This document shows, piece after piece, positions 7,111-16,385 of a stretch of 41,064 bases of DNA. The notes below the pieces were generated by a model. It did not search any database. It worked only from the letters and a program-made list of their open reading frames with translations, and had not been told where the DNA came from. The DNA is from an uncultured Lachnospiraceae bacterium (lineage in GTDB: Bacteria > Bacillota > Clostridia > Lachnospirales > Lachnospiraceae): positions 1 through 41,064 of the forward strand of contig CAMNCH010000010.1 in NCBI GenBank assembly GCA_946534145.1, read 5' to 3'. Position 1 is the first letter of the stretch. Each line of letters starts with the position of its first letter. The position numbers were made by a program, and so were the translations under genes.

Positions 7111-7422
7111 ATGGATTTTAAGATTATGTCTGCGGTGGGACCCGTAAGAGTGGCGGAGAACGTTGAGGCTGTCAAACAGAAAGCGCCTTCGGGCAATATG
7201 TTTGAGACCATATTAAACAGCGCCATAGACAATATCAACAACACCAACAGCCTTCTTTCGGACGCTGAGAACGAAGAAGTGAAGTTTGCCATGGGTCAGA
7301 CGGAGAATGCCCATGACTTAATGATAGCGCTCAACAAAGCCTCCACGGCTCTTCAGTACACCGTTGCTGTAAGAGACAAGTTCCTGGATGCTTACAAAGA
7401 AATAATGAATATGCAGATTTAA
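7111..7422 (+). CDS. fliE: Flagellar hook-basal body protein FliE
   Basis: Joins the MS ring to the proximal rod. The 103-residue protein has an N-terminal variable part and the conserved FliE helix pair. Its end, ENAHDLMIALNKAS..LQYTVAVRDKFLDAYKEIM, is the family signature. GGGGAGGA precedes the ATG. It lies between flgC and fliF as usual. Confidence 0.95.
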   Translation: MDFKIMSAVGPVRVAENVEAVKQKAPSGNMFETILNSAIDNINNTNSLLSDAENEEVKFAMGQTENAHDLMIALNKASTALQYTVAVRDKFLDAYKEIMNMQI

Positions 7423-7450
7423 CTTAGATACCTGATCGGGGAGTAGGATT

Positions 7451-9067
7451 ATGGCTGAGAAGATTATTAACAAGCTTAAAGAAATCTGGGGAAAAATAGT
7501 AGCCTGGTGGAATAATTTTTCTTCCAAGCAAAAGACACTTGTGGTGATGCTTGCCGCAGGTGTTATTGTGGCGTTCGTAATTCTTTACGCGGTTCTGACT
7601 TCCCCCAATTACACCATTCTTGAGCAGTGTAAATCCACCAAAGAAGCTTCCCAGATTACCACAGTCTTGGAGGGAGCCGAGATTGAACACAAGGTTTCCG
7701 ATGACGGTCTTCAGATAAAAGTTCCCAAGAAACTGATTTCAAAAGCCCGCCTGACTCTTGCAGGCTCCGGCATCACCACCTCCGGCTACACCATTGAAGA
7801 AGCCTTAAGCGGCAGCTTCACCGTAACCGAAGCCGACAAGGCCAAAAAATACAAGCTCTATCTCGAGAGTACTTTCGAAGAAGATTTTGTAAATATGTTC
7901 CCGGCCATCCGTTCCTGTACGGTTGAGTTAAACATTCCCGAGAATGACGGAACCCTTCTTTCCAAAGAAGAACAGGCCGGTGCCACTATCTATGTAAATA
8001 TTGCGGACGGCGAAGAGTTTACCAAGGACAACGCTTCATTCCTTGCCAAAGGTATAGCTACCGCACTTGGCTGCAAGAACACCAATAACATCACCATTCT
8101 GGACAGCGCATGCAACCTTCTTTTTGCGGGCGACGACATAGAATCCGCGGCAGGCAATGCCAGCACCCAGATAGGTGTTAAGGTTGACGCGGAGAACGTT
8201 TTAAATCAAGGCGTTAAGCGCGTACTGGGCGGAACCGGTGTATTCGGAGATATAAAGGTTACATCCAATCTCGTTATAGATTTTTCCACCACAGAGAAAA
8301 CATCCCATGAATACACGCCCGCAGAAGGCCAGTCACAGGGTCTTTTGTCCGAACGTTCATCCTACACCGAAGAATCCGAAGGCGGCGGGGGTGGCGTTCC
8401 GGGTACCGATTCAAACTCCGAGACTACTACACTGATTCAGGATAACGGCTATTCAAGCTCCACCATAGAAGAACTTTACGAGAAATATTTACCCAACGAA
8501 TTTATAGAAAATACTACCATTCCCGCAGGTAAGATAAGCTACGGAGAATCATCCCTTGCTGTATCGTCCACCAACTTTGTCATAGTCAAAGAAGACGACA
8601 TCAAGAAGCAGGGGCTGCTCGACGGCATCACCTGGGAAGAGTACAAAGAAGCCAACAAAACCCGTACTCCCGTGGAAATCACCGATGAAATGATTGCCCT
8701 TGCCAGCGATGCATCCGGTATCCCCGAGAACAACATCACAATTATGGCTTTCGATGAGAATTTCTTTGTGGATTCGGAGGGACTTGGAATAGACGTATAT
8801 GATGTGGTGCAGATAGCACTCATCGTTATAATACTTGCGCTTCTTGCGATAGTAATTATCAGAAGCATGCGCGGAGAGAAAACCGGTGAAGAGCCCGAGG
8901 AACTTTCGGTTGAGACCCTTCTTCAGTCCAATCCCGAGCCGGCTCTTGACGATATAGAACTAGAAGAATCCTCGGAGACCAAGCGGTTAATCGAGAAATT
9001 TGTGGATGAGAATCCGGAAGCGGTTGCCAACCTGCTTCGTAACTGGCTTAACGAGGGCTGGGAGTAG
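7451..9067 (+). CDS. fliF: Flagellar MS-ring protein FliF
   Basis: Forms the inner-membrane MS ring on which the rest of the flagellum is built. The 538-residue protein has a first membrane helix at about residues 26-50, a YscJ/FliF periplasmic-type domain with ring-building motifs, and a Gly/Ser-rich acidic insert around residues 310-330. A second membrane helix (about 455-475) is followed by an acidic cytoplasmic tail ending in LIEKFVDENPEAVANLLRNW, the FliG-binding region. Length and layout fit the family. Confidence 0.96.
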   Translation: MAEKIINKLKEIWGKIVAWWNNFSSKQKTLVVMLAAGVIVAFVILYAVLTSPNYTILEQCKSTKEASQITTVLEGAEIEHKVSDDGLQIKVPKKLISKARLTLAGSGITTSGYTIEEALSGSFTVTEADKAKKYKLYLESTFEEDFVNMFPAIRSCTVELNIPENDGTLLSKEEQAGATIYVNIADGEEFTKDNASFLAKGIATALGCKNTNNITILDSACNLLFAGDDIESAAGNASTQIGVKVDAENVLNQGVKRVLGGTGVFGDIKVTSNLVIDFSTTEKTSHEYTPAEGQSQGLLSERSSYTEESEGGGGGVPGTDSNSETTTLIQDNGYSSSTIEELYEKYLPNEFIENTTIPAGKISYGESSLAVSSTNFVIVKEDDIKKQGLLDGITWEEYKEANKTRTPVEITDEMIALASDASGIPENNITIMAFDENFFVDSEGLGIDVYDVVQIALIVIILALLAIVIIRSMRGEKTGEEPEELSVETLLQSNPEPALDDIELEESSETKRLIEKFVDENPEAVANLLRNWLNEGWE

Positions 9068-9098
9068 TTTTACTTAGTATATTTAGGGAAGGTTTGTT

Positions 9099-10115
9099 AT
9101 GGCACGCACAGGCGAAGAAAAAATCAGCGGATTACAAAAAGCGGCAATTCTTTTAATAACCCTGGGACCGGAGCGTTCCGCCACCATATTCAAGCATCTT
9201 AAGGAAGAAGAAATCGAGGAACTTACCCTTGAAATCGCCAACACGAGGAGCATCACTCCCCAGTTAAAAGAAAGCATCCTTGACGAATTCTACGAAATCT
9301 GTCTTGCACAGCAGTACATTTCCGAAGGCGGTATCGGCTACGCAAGAGAGCTTCTTGAAAAAGCCCTCGGCTCCGACAAAGCCCTTGACGTTATCGGTAA
9401 ACTTACCGCTTCCTTACAGGTTAAACCTTTTGAATTTGTTCGTAAGACCGATGCCACACAGCTTCTTAATTTTATTCAGGACGAGCATCCTCAGACAATT
9501 GCCCTTATTTTGTCATATCTGTCATCATCCCAGGCGGCCCTTATTATTTCGGCCCTGCCTCCGGACAGACAGTCGGATGTTGCCAAGCGTATTGCGGTTA
9601 TGGACCGTACCAGCCCCGATGTTATCAAGGAGGTTGAGAAAGTATTGGAATCCAAGCTGGCATCCCTTATCAACCAGGACTACACCATCATTGGCGGCGT
9701 AGACGCTGTCGTGGAAATTTTGAATACGGTAGACCGAGGCACAGAGAAACACATCATGGAAACTCTGGAAATCGAAGAGCCCGAACTTGCGGACGAAATC
9801 AGAAAGAAGATGTTCGTATTCGAAGATATCCTTCTTCTCGAGGACAGAGCTATCCAGAGAGTGCTTAGAGAAGTTGACAACAACGACCTTGCTATTGCTC
9901 TTAAGAGCGCCAATGAACAGGTTCAGACGGCTATTTTCAACAACCTTTCAAAGCGTCTTGCCGTAATGATCAAAGAAGACATGGACTTCATGGGCCCCGT
10001 ACGTATGAAGGACGTGGAAGAAGCTCAGCAGAAGATTGTAAATATCATAAGAAAACTGGAAGATTCTGCGGAAATTGTTATTTCCAGAGGCGGAGGAGAC
10101 GAGATAGTTGTCTAG
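9099..10115 (+). CDS. fliG: Flagellar motor switch protein FliG
   Basis: Rotor protein that couples the stator to torque and binds FliF and FliM. The 338-residue protein begins SGLQKAAILLITLGPE, the family N-terminal domain. It has the middle-domain EHPQTIALILSYL motif and the charged torque helix region near the end (DDILLLEDRAIQ-like, here FEDILLLEDRAIQRVLREVD). The C-terminus reads DFMGPVRMKDVEEAQQKIV. The stop overlaps the TTG start of fliH. Confidence 0.97.
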   Translation: MARTGEEKISGLQKAAILLITLGPERSATIFKHLKEEEIEELTLEIANTRSITPQLKESILDEFYEICLAQQYISEGGIGYARELLEKALGSDKALDVIGKLTASLQVKPFEFVRKTDATQLLNFIQDEHPQTIALILSYLSSSQAALIISALPPDRQSDVAKRIAVMDRTSPDVIKEVEKVLESKLASLINQDYTIIGGVDAVVEILNTVDRGTEKHIMETLEIEEPELADEIRKKMFVFEDILLLEDRAIQRVLREVDNNDLAIALKSANEQVQTAIFNNLSKRLAVMIKEDMDFMGPVRMKDVEEAQQKIVNIIRKLEDSAEIVISRGGGDEIVV

Positions 10116-11043
10116 TAACGGTAACAAAATCGTATTTAAGAACGGCTTTACGAGAATGTCGGAATCTAACGTTCGCGTTATAGACACCAATGCTCTTGTG
10201 GCCAAAAAGATAGAGGAACACTCAAGAGTATTAAGAGAGCGCGAGGCGGCTCAGGCTATGCCCGAAGACGGTGATGAGCAGGGTACGGGCGTGGGACAGA
10301 GCAGTCATTTCGACGGTCAGACTGATGACCCTACTGTGAGCGCCCTCACTACCGACGAGGACATGGAATCCTACGTGGCGCCGGAACTCGTTCAGCTTGA
10401 GCCCATCGAGCCGGTGGGACCCGATGCGCCGGGTGCGCTTTCTGCCGATGAAATCCGCGAGGAATGCCAGAAACTCATCAACGAAGCCAATTTAAAAGCT
10501 CAGGACATCATCGACGATGCCAAAGCCGAATCCCAGCGCATTAAAGAAGCCGCCATGGAAGAAGGCTACAACGCCGGCAAAGAAAGCGCCCTTCAGGAAC
10601 TTCTTGAAGCCAAACGCGAACTTGAGGCCAAAGAAGCCAAGATGCAGGAGAATTTTGACCGTTTGGTGGACGAACTCGAGCCTCAGATGGTGGATGCCAT
10701 AACAGGCGTATACGAGCATGTTTTCGGCAACAATTTCTTTTCCCAGCGTGACGTAATGATATGCCTTGTCAACAAAGCCTTAAGACACGTTGATACCGGC
10801 GAAAACGTCATGATAGAAGTCAGCAACGAAGACTACGACATGTTAATAGGCATGAAAGCAAGTCTTTTCGATAAAGTAATGATCAAAAATGAGCCCGAAA
10901 TCGTAAGGCGCGATGATTTCAAGAAAGGTCAGGCCAAAATCGAGACCCCTTACGGAATCATCGACTGCAGTATCGACACGGAGCTTACGGAACTTACAAG
11001 ACATTTGAAAATGTTATCCTACGAGGGACGTAAGGAACAATGA
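10108..11043 (+). CDS. fliH: Flagellar assembly protein FliH
   Basis: Cytoplasmic regulator of the export ATPase FliI; a FliH dimer binds FliI and docks it at the export gate. The 311-residue protein is poorly conserved. It has an N-terminal NVRVIDTN segment, a Glu/Ala-rich coiled coil (about residues 112-195) with the AGKESA GxxxG-like helix, and a C-terminal V-ATPase-E-like domain. The start is a TTG overlapping the fliG stop, preceded by GGAGGAG at 10092-10098. The first ATG (10156) has no good ribosome site and would remove conserved-looking residues. Position between fliG and fliI supports the call. Confidence 0.88.
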   Translation: MSSNGNKIVFKNGFTRMSESNVRVIDTNALVAKKIEEHSRVLREREAAQAMPEDGDEQGTGVGQSSHFDGQTDDPTVSALTTDEDMESYVAPELVQLEPIEPVGPDAPGALSADEIREECQKLINEANLKAQDIIDDAKAESQRIKEAAMEEGYNAGKESALQELLEAKRELEAKEAKMQENFDRLVDELEPQMVDAITGVYEHVFGNNFFSQRDVMICLVNKALRHVDTGENVMIEVSNEDYDMLIGMKASLFDKVMIKNEPEIVRRDDFKKGQAKIETPYGIIDCSIDTELTELTRHLKMLSYEGRKEQ

Positions 11044-12353
11044 CCGCTAACATTTCTTTTGACAAATACAAAGTTCTCGAAAGCGAGACCTTTTACAAGA
11101 CTCAGGGTAAGATTGCCAATGCGGTGGGACTTACTCTTGAGAGTTACGGCCCGGATTCCAAACTCGGAGATATATGCACAATTTTTGCGCGTAACGGACT
11201 TACTCCCCTTGCTTTAAGCGAGGTGGTGGGGTTTAAGGACGGCAAGACTCTGCTCATGCCCTACGACCATGTTGAAGGCGTAAGTATAGGCTGCATCGTG
11301 GAGAACGAAAATCATCCCCTTGAAGTAACCGTAAGCGACGAACTTCTCGGAAAAACTCTTAACGGGCTGGGAACCCCCACAGACGGTTCGGAGATAAAAG
11401 GCCAGAATTATCCGATTGAGGCCAATCCTCCCGACCCCATGAAAAGAAAGATTATAGATGAAGTCCTTCCTCTCGGCGTTAAAGCCGTGGACGGACTTTT
11501 AACCATTGGCAAAGGCCAAAGAATAGGTATCTTTGCCGGCTCCGGTGTGGGTAAATCCACACTCCTTGGCATGTTTGCCCGCAATACCAAAGCGGATATT
11601 AACGTTATAGCCCTTATAGGCGAGCGTGGCCGTGAAGTCCGCGAATTCGTGGAAAGGGACCTTGGCGAAGAGGGTATGAAACGAAGCGTCCTGGTAATTG
11701 CTACCAGCGACAGACCCGCTCTTGAACGTACTAAAGCAGCCAAGACTGCCACTGCGGTGGCAGAATACTTCAGGGACCAGGGTAAAGACGTCCTTCTCAT
11801 GATGGACTCTCTTACCCGTTTTTCCATGGCTCAGCGTGAAATCGGTCTTGCAAGCGGCGAGCCTCCCGTATCGAGAGGGTATCCTCCGAGTGTGTATGCG
11901 GAAATGCCCAAACTCCTTGAGCGTGCAGGCAGAAGCGACAAAGGCTCCATCACGGGCCTTTATACAGTACTGGTAGACGGCGACGACTTCAACGAACCCA
12001 TTACCGATACCGCCAGGTCCATTCTTGACGGTCACATAGTGCTTAATCGTAAGATTGCGCAGAAGAATCATTATCCCGCCATCGACGTTCTGGCCAGCAT
12101 TTCAAGATGCATGAGCCAGATAGTAACAAAAGAACACAAGAAAAATGCGGGACAGTTTAAAAACCTCATGGCTACCTATGCCGACGCCGAAGACCTTATC
12201 AACATCGGCGCCTACAAAGCAGGCAGCAACGAAGAAATAGACTTGGCTATAGCCAAACACAAAGCGGTCAACGAATTCCTGATTCAGGAAACCGATGAAA
12301 AACGTACCTACGAAGAAGCGGTTAACATGATAAAAGAAATCGTGACCACCTGA
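11040..12353 (+). CDS. fliI: Flagellum-specific ATPase FliI
   Basis: ATPase of the flagellar type III export apparatus, related to the F1 beta subunit. The Walker A motif GSGVGKST starts at residue 167, with the catalytic-site lysine Lys172. Walker B follows in VLLMMDSLTRFSMAQREI and then GEPPVSRGYPPSVYAEMP. The 437-residue length is typical. The ATG overlaps the fliH stop (ATGA), which indicates translational coupling. Confidence 0.98.
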   Translation: MTANISFDKYKVLESETFYKTQGKIANAVGLTLESYGPDSKLGDICTIFARNGLTPLALSEVVGFKDGKTLLMPYDHVEGVSIGCIVENENHPLEVTVSDELLGKTLNGLGTPTDGSEIKGQNYPIEANPPDPMKRKIIDEVLPLGVKAVDGLLTIGKGQRIGIFAGSGVGKSTLLGMFARNTKADINVIALIGERGREVREFVERDLGEEGMKRSVLVIATSDRPALERTKAAKTATAVAEYFRDQGKDVLLMMDSLTRFSMAQREIGLASGEPPVSRGYPPSVYAEMPKLLERAGRSDKGSITGLYTVLVDGDDFNEPITDTARSILDGHIVLNRKIAQKNHYPAIDVLASISRCMSQIVTKEHKKNAGQFKNLMATYADAEDLINIGAYKAGSNEEIDLAIAKHKAVNEFLIQETDEKRTYEEAVNMIKEIVTT

Positions 12354-12370
12354 TTTAAGAGGAATAAATT

Positions 12371-12820
12371 TTGGCAAGGTTTGTTTTCAGACTTCAAAGC
12401 GTACTTAATCTAAAAACGAGACTTGAGGAACTGCAAAGGAATTCTTTTGCGGCAGCCAAGAGGCGCGTTGATGAAGAAGAAGAGAAACTCAATAACTTGT
12501 ACGGCAGACTTTCTTTTTACGAAGAAAGGGGCCGGGGAATGCTGGTTGATTCTTTGCATGTGCGTGAAATTATAGATAACGAACATGCCATATCCACGGT
12601 GAAAGACTTCATAGAAGAACAAAAACTTGAGGTTAAAAAAGCCGAAGAACTTCTGGAAGTTGAAAGGCTTAAACTCGTGGAAGCCATCAAAGACCGTAAA
12701 ACCTACGAAAGGCTTAGAGAAAAGGCATTCGATGACTTTGTGGAAGAAGAAAAACGCGATGAGGGCATAGTAAACGACGAACACAACAGTTACGTTTACG
12801 GACTCATGAAGGAAGGATAA
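12371..12820 (+). CDS. fliJ: Flagellar export chaperone FliJ
   Basis: Small coiled-coil protein that joins the FliI ring to FlhA and helps export. The 149-residue product is almost entirely charged helix. It begins MARFVFRLQSVLNLK, a common FliJ opening, and reads throughout as two antiparallel coiled-coil helices. The start is TTG, preceded by AAGAGGA at 12357-12363. The call rests on the N-terminal motif, coiled-coil layout and location directly after fliI. Confidence 0.9.
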   Translation: MARFVFRLQSVLNLKTRLEELQRNSFAAAKRRVDEEEEKLNNLYGRLSFYEERGRGMLVDSLHVREIIDNEHAISTVKDFIEEQKLEVKKAEELLEVERLKLVEAIKDRKTYERLREKAFDDFVEEEKRDEGIVNDEHNSYVYGLMKEG

Positions 12821-13699
12821 ATGGCAGAGGAAAACACAGGGCGCGACAGCAAAGCCGAGAAAAAACAAATAGCGGACGAAAGAAAACGCTTAAAGCAGGA
12901 AGAAAAGCAGCAAAAGAAAGAGATTAAAGCCCGCGCCAAGGAAATTTCCAAGCGCGAAGCCGCAATCGAGGATGAGGAAGAGAAGGGTAACGGAGTTTCT
13001 TCTTTTATCGTAACGACTGTTATTGTTGCTATCTGGATAGCTATTCTTTGCCTGCTCATAAAGCTTGACGTGGGCGGATTCGGCTCTGAGATTCTCACCC
13101 CTTTGTTAAAGGACGTTCCGGTGCTTAACCTTATTTTGCCCGGTGAACACGGTCCCACAGAGACTACAGAGGAAGGGGCTATCGAGGGCTATACTTCCTT
13201 AAGGGAAGCAGTTGACACTATTAAGTCTTTGGAACTTCAGCTTGAGCATGCCCAGACGGTCAATAACACCAATGCGGAAGAACTTACTTCCCTTAAAAAA
13301 GAAATCGAACGTTTACAGGAATTTGAGTTAAAGCAGGTTGAATTCCAGAGAATATACGACCAGTTCTATCAGGAAGTCGTCTATTCGGACAAAGCTCCGG
13401 ATATAGAAGAATATAAAAAATTCTATGAAAGCATGGACCCTGCCACTGCGGAGGCTGTTTACAAGCAAGTTCTTTTGAAACTTGAAGAAGAACAGGAAAT
13501 TAAGGACTATGTCTCCATGTATTCCCAGATGAAGCCGAAAGCCGCAGCCGCAATCTTTGACGAGCTTACGAAAGACAACGCAATAATGCTTTCGAAAATA
13601 TTGAAGCAAATGGAGCCCGATGCCGCGGCCAAGATTCTTGCGGCCATGCAGGCGGGTAATGCGGCCACACTTACAAAAATTATGTACCCGGACAGTTAA
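12821..13699 (+). CDS. YlxF-like flagellar protein with MgtE_N-type repeats
   Basis: Lies between fliJ and fliK, the place of ylxF in B. subtilis. The 292-residue protein has a highly charged Lys/Glu N-terminal helix (residues 1-60), one membrane helix (about 62-85), a coiled coil (about 125-170), and a C-terminal helical region with two short MgtE-type repeats (MKPKAAAAIFDEL and MEPDAAAKILAAM). Proteins of this layout (MotE/FlbB-like) are linked to stator or motor assembly in other bacteria, but the role here is not known. The ATG follows the fliJ stop directly. Confidence 0.8.
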   Translation: MAEENTGRDSKAEKKQIADERKRLKQEEKQQKKEIKARAKEISKREAAIEDEEEKGNGVSSFIVTTVIVAIWIAILCLLIKLDVGGFGSEILTPLLKDVPVLNLILPGEHGPTETTEEGAIEGYTSLREAVDTIKSLELQLEHAQTVNNTNAEELTSLKKEIERLQEFELKQVEFQRIYDQFYQEVVYSDKAPDIEEYKKFYESMDPATAEAVYKQVLLKLEEEQEIKDYVSMYSQMKPKAAAAIFDELTKDNAIMLSKILKQMEPDAAAKILAAMQAGNAATLTKIMYPDS

Positions 13700-13722
13700 G
13701 TTTTTTGAATTTCGTCCGATAT
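13697..13722 (+). promoter_or_regulatory. Candidate sigma-28 (FliA/SigD) promoter upstream of fliK
   Basis: TAAG (13697-13700), 15 bases, then CCGATAT (13716-13722). The B. subtilis sigma-D consensus is TAAA, about 15 bases, (G)CCGATAT, so one -35 base differs and the -10 core is exact. It lies in a 101-base gap, the second longest gap inside the operon. The sigma factor itself is encoded at 36766. Confidence 0.55.
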
Positions 13723-13800
13723 ATATTTTGTGGGGCGCAAGGAACAATACGCTCCATGATGTATATAAGAACCTTGACAACTTAAGAGAGGAGGAACCAA

Positions 13801-15213
13801 ATGACCAGTACCAGCGTATTGGGTTCGTTAAATTCACAGGCAGTGAATCTTATGAACCTGACACAACCTACCTCCAAAAACATGGGTGTCGATTTTAAGG
13901 ACATCATGAATCAGACCGGTTCAAAGGGACCCAAGCCCGAAGTAAAATCTGCTTCAGACTTAGGAAAGACCAAGAACTTAAAGAATGATTCGCAGCCCGC
14001 GGATGAGAAGCCCGTTGTTTCAAAAGAGGTAAAAAAATCGGACGGCACGGAAACAAAAGTTTCACCTGTAAAGGATGAGCGAGAAGTTACGGAGGCGGAA
14101 GTCGATACCGTAAAAGAAGCCGTTTCATCAGCCATGGAGTCTTTGAAAGAAGAACTTGATGTGACAGACGATGAAATCCTTCAGGCACTTGAAAATCTGG
14201 GACTTAACCAGCTGGCTTTACTTGATGTCACAAAACTTCCCGAAATCGTTGCAGAGATTACAGGCTCTGAGGACAAGCTTTCCCTTATGACCGACGAAAA
14301 TCTTTTCAAAAATCTCATGACGGTTGAAGACAAGGTGGCAAAAGCGGTTGACATCGTCTTAAACGAAGACAAAATCGCTCCCGAAGAGTTTTCAAAAGCC
14401 CTTGAAGAACTCGGCAGAAAAGAAATTCCCGCAGAGAAGCCGGTAATGCCTCAAAAACCCGCACTCGAGACCGAAGATGCTGACAAGCCCGCTACACTTG
14501 AGGACAAGATAAGCATCCGAATCGACAGAAGCGTTACAAAGGCAACGGTTAATACCGAAACTACAGGTCTCAATCAGACAGCAGAGGAAACAGAGTTTAA
14601 GCCGATTACAGCCGATTTAAGAAGATCCGGTTTCTTTGACAGAAACAGAGATCAGGGTCCCAAGGACAGTCCGATGAACTTCGTGCAGAACCTCTTAAAC
14701 AAAGCGGTTGAAGCAATGAATGAGGCATCGGAAACAGTATCTTACTCAAGCTTCGATGTAAAAAACGTACTCGACCAGATTACGGAAGCGATTAAAGTAG
14801 ACGTATCTCCCGAGACAAGCGAAATCAACTTACGACTTCATCCGGAATCCCTCGGAACCGTAAGCGTAAAGGTTTCGGCCAATAACGAAGGTGTTCTTAC
14901 AGCAAAATTCACGGCTCAGAACGAAAGCGTCAAAGCAATCATCGAAAGCCAGGCAATCGTGTTAAAAGAAACACTTGAAGCTAAAGGCGTTACGGTAGAA
15001 GCGGTTGAAGTAATGGTACAAAGCCATGAATTCGAGCGTAACTTAAGCGACCAGAGCAAGGGCGGCGGGAACACTTCCGATGACAGAAAGAAATCAAGAG
15101 GCATCAGAAGAATCGACCTTACCGAGGACGTAGCGGAGACGGAAACTCCCGAAGATACACTCGTAAGAGAAATGATGGCACAAAACGGAAACACCATTGA
15201 TTACACAGCATAA
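13801..15213 (+). CDS. fliK: Flagellar hook-length control protein FliK
   Basis: Measures hook length and switches export from rod/hook to filament substrates. The 470-residue protein has a disordered, Lys/Glu/Ser-rich N-terminal part and a helical middle (about residues 95-205). The conserved C-terminal Flg_hook domain is at about residues 335-405, with LRLHPESLGTVSVKV and a following AIIESQ...LKETLEAKGV..EAVEV pattern. A GAGGAGG site at 13790-13796 precedes the ATG. Location between the YlxF-like gene and flgD is standard. Confidence 0.92.
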   Translation: MTSTSVLGSLNSQAVNLMNLTQPTSKNMGVDFKDIMNQTGSKGPKPEVKSASDLGKTKNLKNDSQPADEKPVVSKEVKKSDGTETKVSPVKDEREVTEAEVDTVKEAVSSAMESLKEELDVTDDEILQALENLGLNQLALLDVTKLPEIVAEITGSEDKLSLMTDENLFKNLMTVEDKVAKAVDIVLNEDKIAPEEFSKALEELGRKEIPAEKPVMPQKPALETEDADKPATLEDKISIRIDRSVTKATVNTETTGLNQTAEETEFKPITADLRRSGFFDRNRDQGPKDSPMNFVQNLLNKAVEAMNEASETVSYSSFDVKNVLDQITEAIKVDVSPETSEINLRLHPESLGTVSVKVSANNEGVLTAKFTAQNESVKAIIESQAIVLKETLEAKGVTVEAVEVMVQSHEFERNLSDQSKGGGNTSDDRKKSRGIRRIDLTEDVAETETPEDTLVREMMAQNGNTIDYTA

Positions 15214-15228
15214 CAAGAGAGGACAGAC

Positions 15229-15888
15229 ATGGCAGAAAACAGTAATCTCGGAGCCATCGTAAAAGATGGTGTAATTCAAGACACAAGCGCATCGCAGCTT
15301 TCCCTCTCCAAAGACAAAAAAGCAGAAAAGTCAAACAGCCTTGACAAAGATGCTTTCTTACAGCTCCTGGTAGCTCAGATGAAGTATCAGGATCCCATGG
15401 AGCCTACGGACAACACCGCATACATTTCACAGCTGGCAACATTTTCACAGCTTGAAGAAATGCAGAACATGACAGCGGGTATGTCGCTCCAGAGAGCAAG
15501 CGGTCTTGTGGGAGAAGAAGTAATATGCAAGGTTACCAACAAATCAACAGGTAACACAGAATACGCTCAGGGCATTGTTGATTACGTAGTATACGAAAAC
15601 AACAAAGCATATGTTTCGGTTAATGATTCTCTTTATTCCGTAGACGATGTATATCAGGTTATGGAAAAAGGATATTCGGAAGCATACGAACTTGCCAGAA
15701 AGTTTGTTTCGGCAATTCAGTCATTGCCTGACGCGGATCATTTAACAGCAGAGTATGATGAAGCTCTTACGGTTCTCAGAGAAACCTACGATGCAATGAA
15801 CGATTATCAAAGACAGTTTATTGATAAGGGTTTTGTGGAGCAGCTTGAAGCACTCGAAGCGAAAATGAGAACTCTTAAAGGTGAATAG
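15229..15888 (+). CDS. flgD: Flagellar hook capping protein FlgD with unusual C-terminal tail
   Basis: FlgD caps the growing hook and allows FlgE subunits to assemble. The N-terminal domain is clear: DAFLQLLVAQMKYQDPMEP (residues 41-59) and NTAYISQLATFSQLEEMQNM. A short beta-rich part (about 92-144) with LVGEEV and a VYENNKAYVSVND strand pair follows. Residues 150-219 are different. They are helical and resemble the ALP...L...YDALT..Q...V module found in many Firmicute surface proteins. The usual larger FlgD Ig-like/tudor region appears reduced. Confidence 0.92.
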   Translation: MAENSNLGAIVKDGVIQDTSASQLSLSKDKKAEKSNSLDKDAFLQLLVAQMKYQDPMEPTDNTAYISQLATFSQLEEMQNMTAGMSLQRASGLVGEEVICKVTNKSTGNTEYAQGIVDYVVYENNKAYVSVNDSLYSVDDVYQVMEKGYSEAYELARKFVSAIQSLPDADHLTAEYDEALTVLRETYDAMNDYQRQFIDKGFVEQLEALEAKMRTLKGE

Positions 15889-15908
15889 GGGTAAAAACGA
15901 GGTGGAAT

Positions 15909-16310
15909 ATGGATATTCAAAAAAACAACTTCCTTTCCATCGAGCAGGTTAAGGATCAGTACCTTAATCAAAAGAAAACGGTTACAACACCGGTTACACC
16001 GAGTATTTCTTTTAACGACATACTCAAAGCCAAGTCTTTAGAGACGGCGGACAAAAGTGAACTTCGTTTTTCCAAACATGCGGCCAACCGCTTAATCGAC
16101 AGAAACATTTCACTTTCCGACGAACAGAAACAAAGACTTACCGATGCAACCGTTAAAGCAGGTGAAAAGGGTATAAAGGAATCTTTGGTATTGATGGATT
16201 CTCTCGCATTTGTAGTGAACATTCCCAACAATACCGTAATAACCGCGTTGGATAAGTCGGAGACAGATCTTAACGTATTTACCAATATCGACGGAGCAGT
16301 AATTATTTAG
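15909..16310 (+). CDS. Flagellar operon protein, TIGR02530 type
   Basis: A 133-residue protein recognised as the small conserved protein found next to flgD/flgE in many Firmicutes. Its hallmarks are FSKHAANRLIDRNI followed by a helix and the region ESLVLMDSLAFVVNIPNNTV, then TALD. The N-terminal 50 residues are variable. The molecular role is not established; position suggests hook assembly. GAGGTGGAATATGG gives the ribosome site and start. Confidence 0.88.
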   Translation: MDIQKNNFLSIEQVKDQYLNQKKTVTTPVTPSISFNDILKAKSLETADKSELRFSKHAANRLIDRNISLSDEQKQRLTDATVKAGEKGIKESLVLMDSLAFVVNIPNNTVITALDKSETDLNVFTNIDGAVII

Positions 16311-16331
16311 CCGGACCTTTTGGAGGCTAAA
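16306..16331 (+). repeat. Inverted repeat in the flgE leader
   Basis: TTTAGCC (16306-16312, overlapping the preceding stop) and GGCTAAA (16325-16331) form a 7-bp stem over a 12-base spacer containing CC-TTTT-GG. A second possible stem, AGCTTC with GAAGCT, lies just downstream (16331-16336 and 16349-16354). They precede the flgE ribosome site at 16369-16375. Confidence 0.45.
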
Positions 16332-16385
16332 GCTTCTGACTGACAGATGAAGCTAAACTGCTATTTTTAGGAGGTCAATCACACT

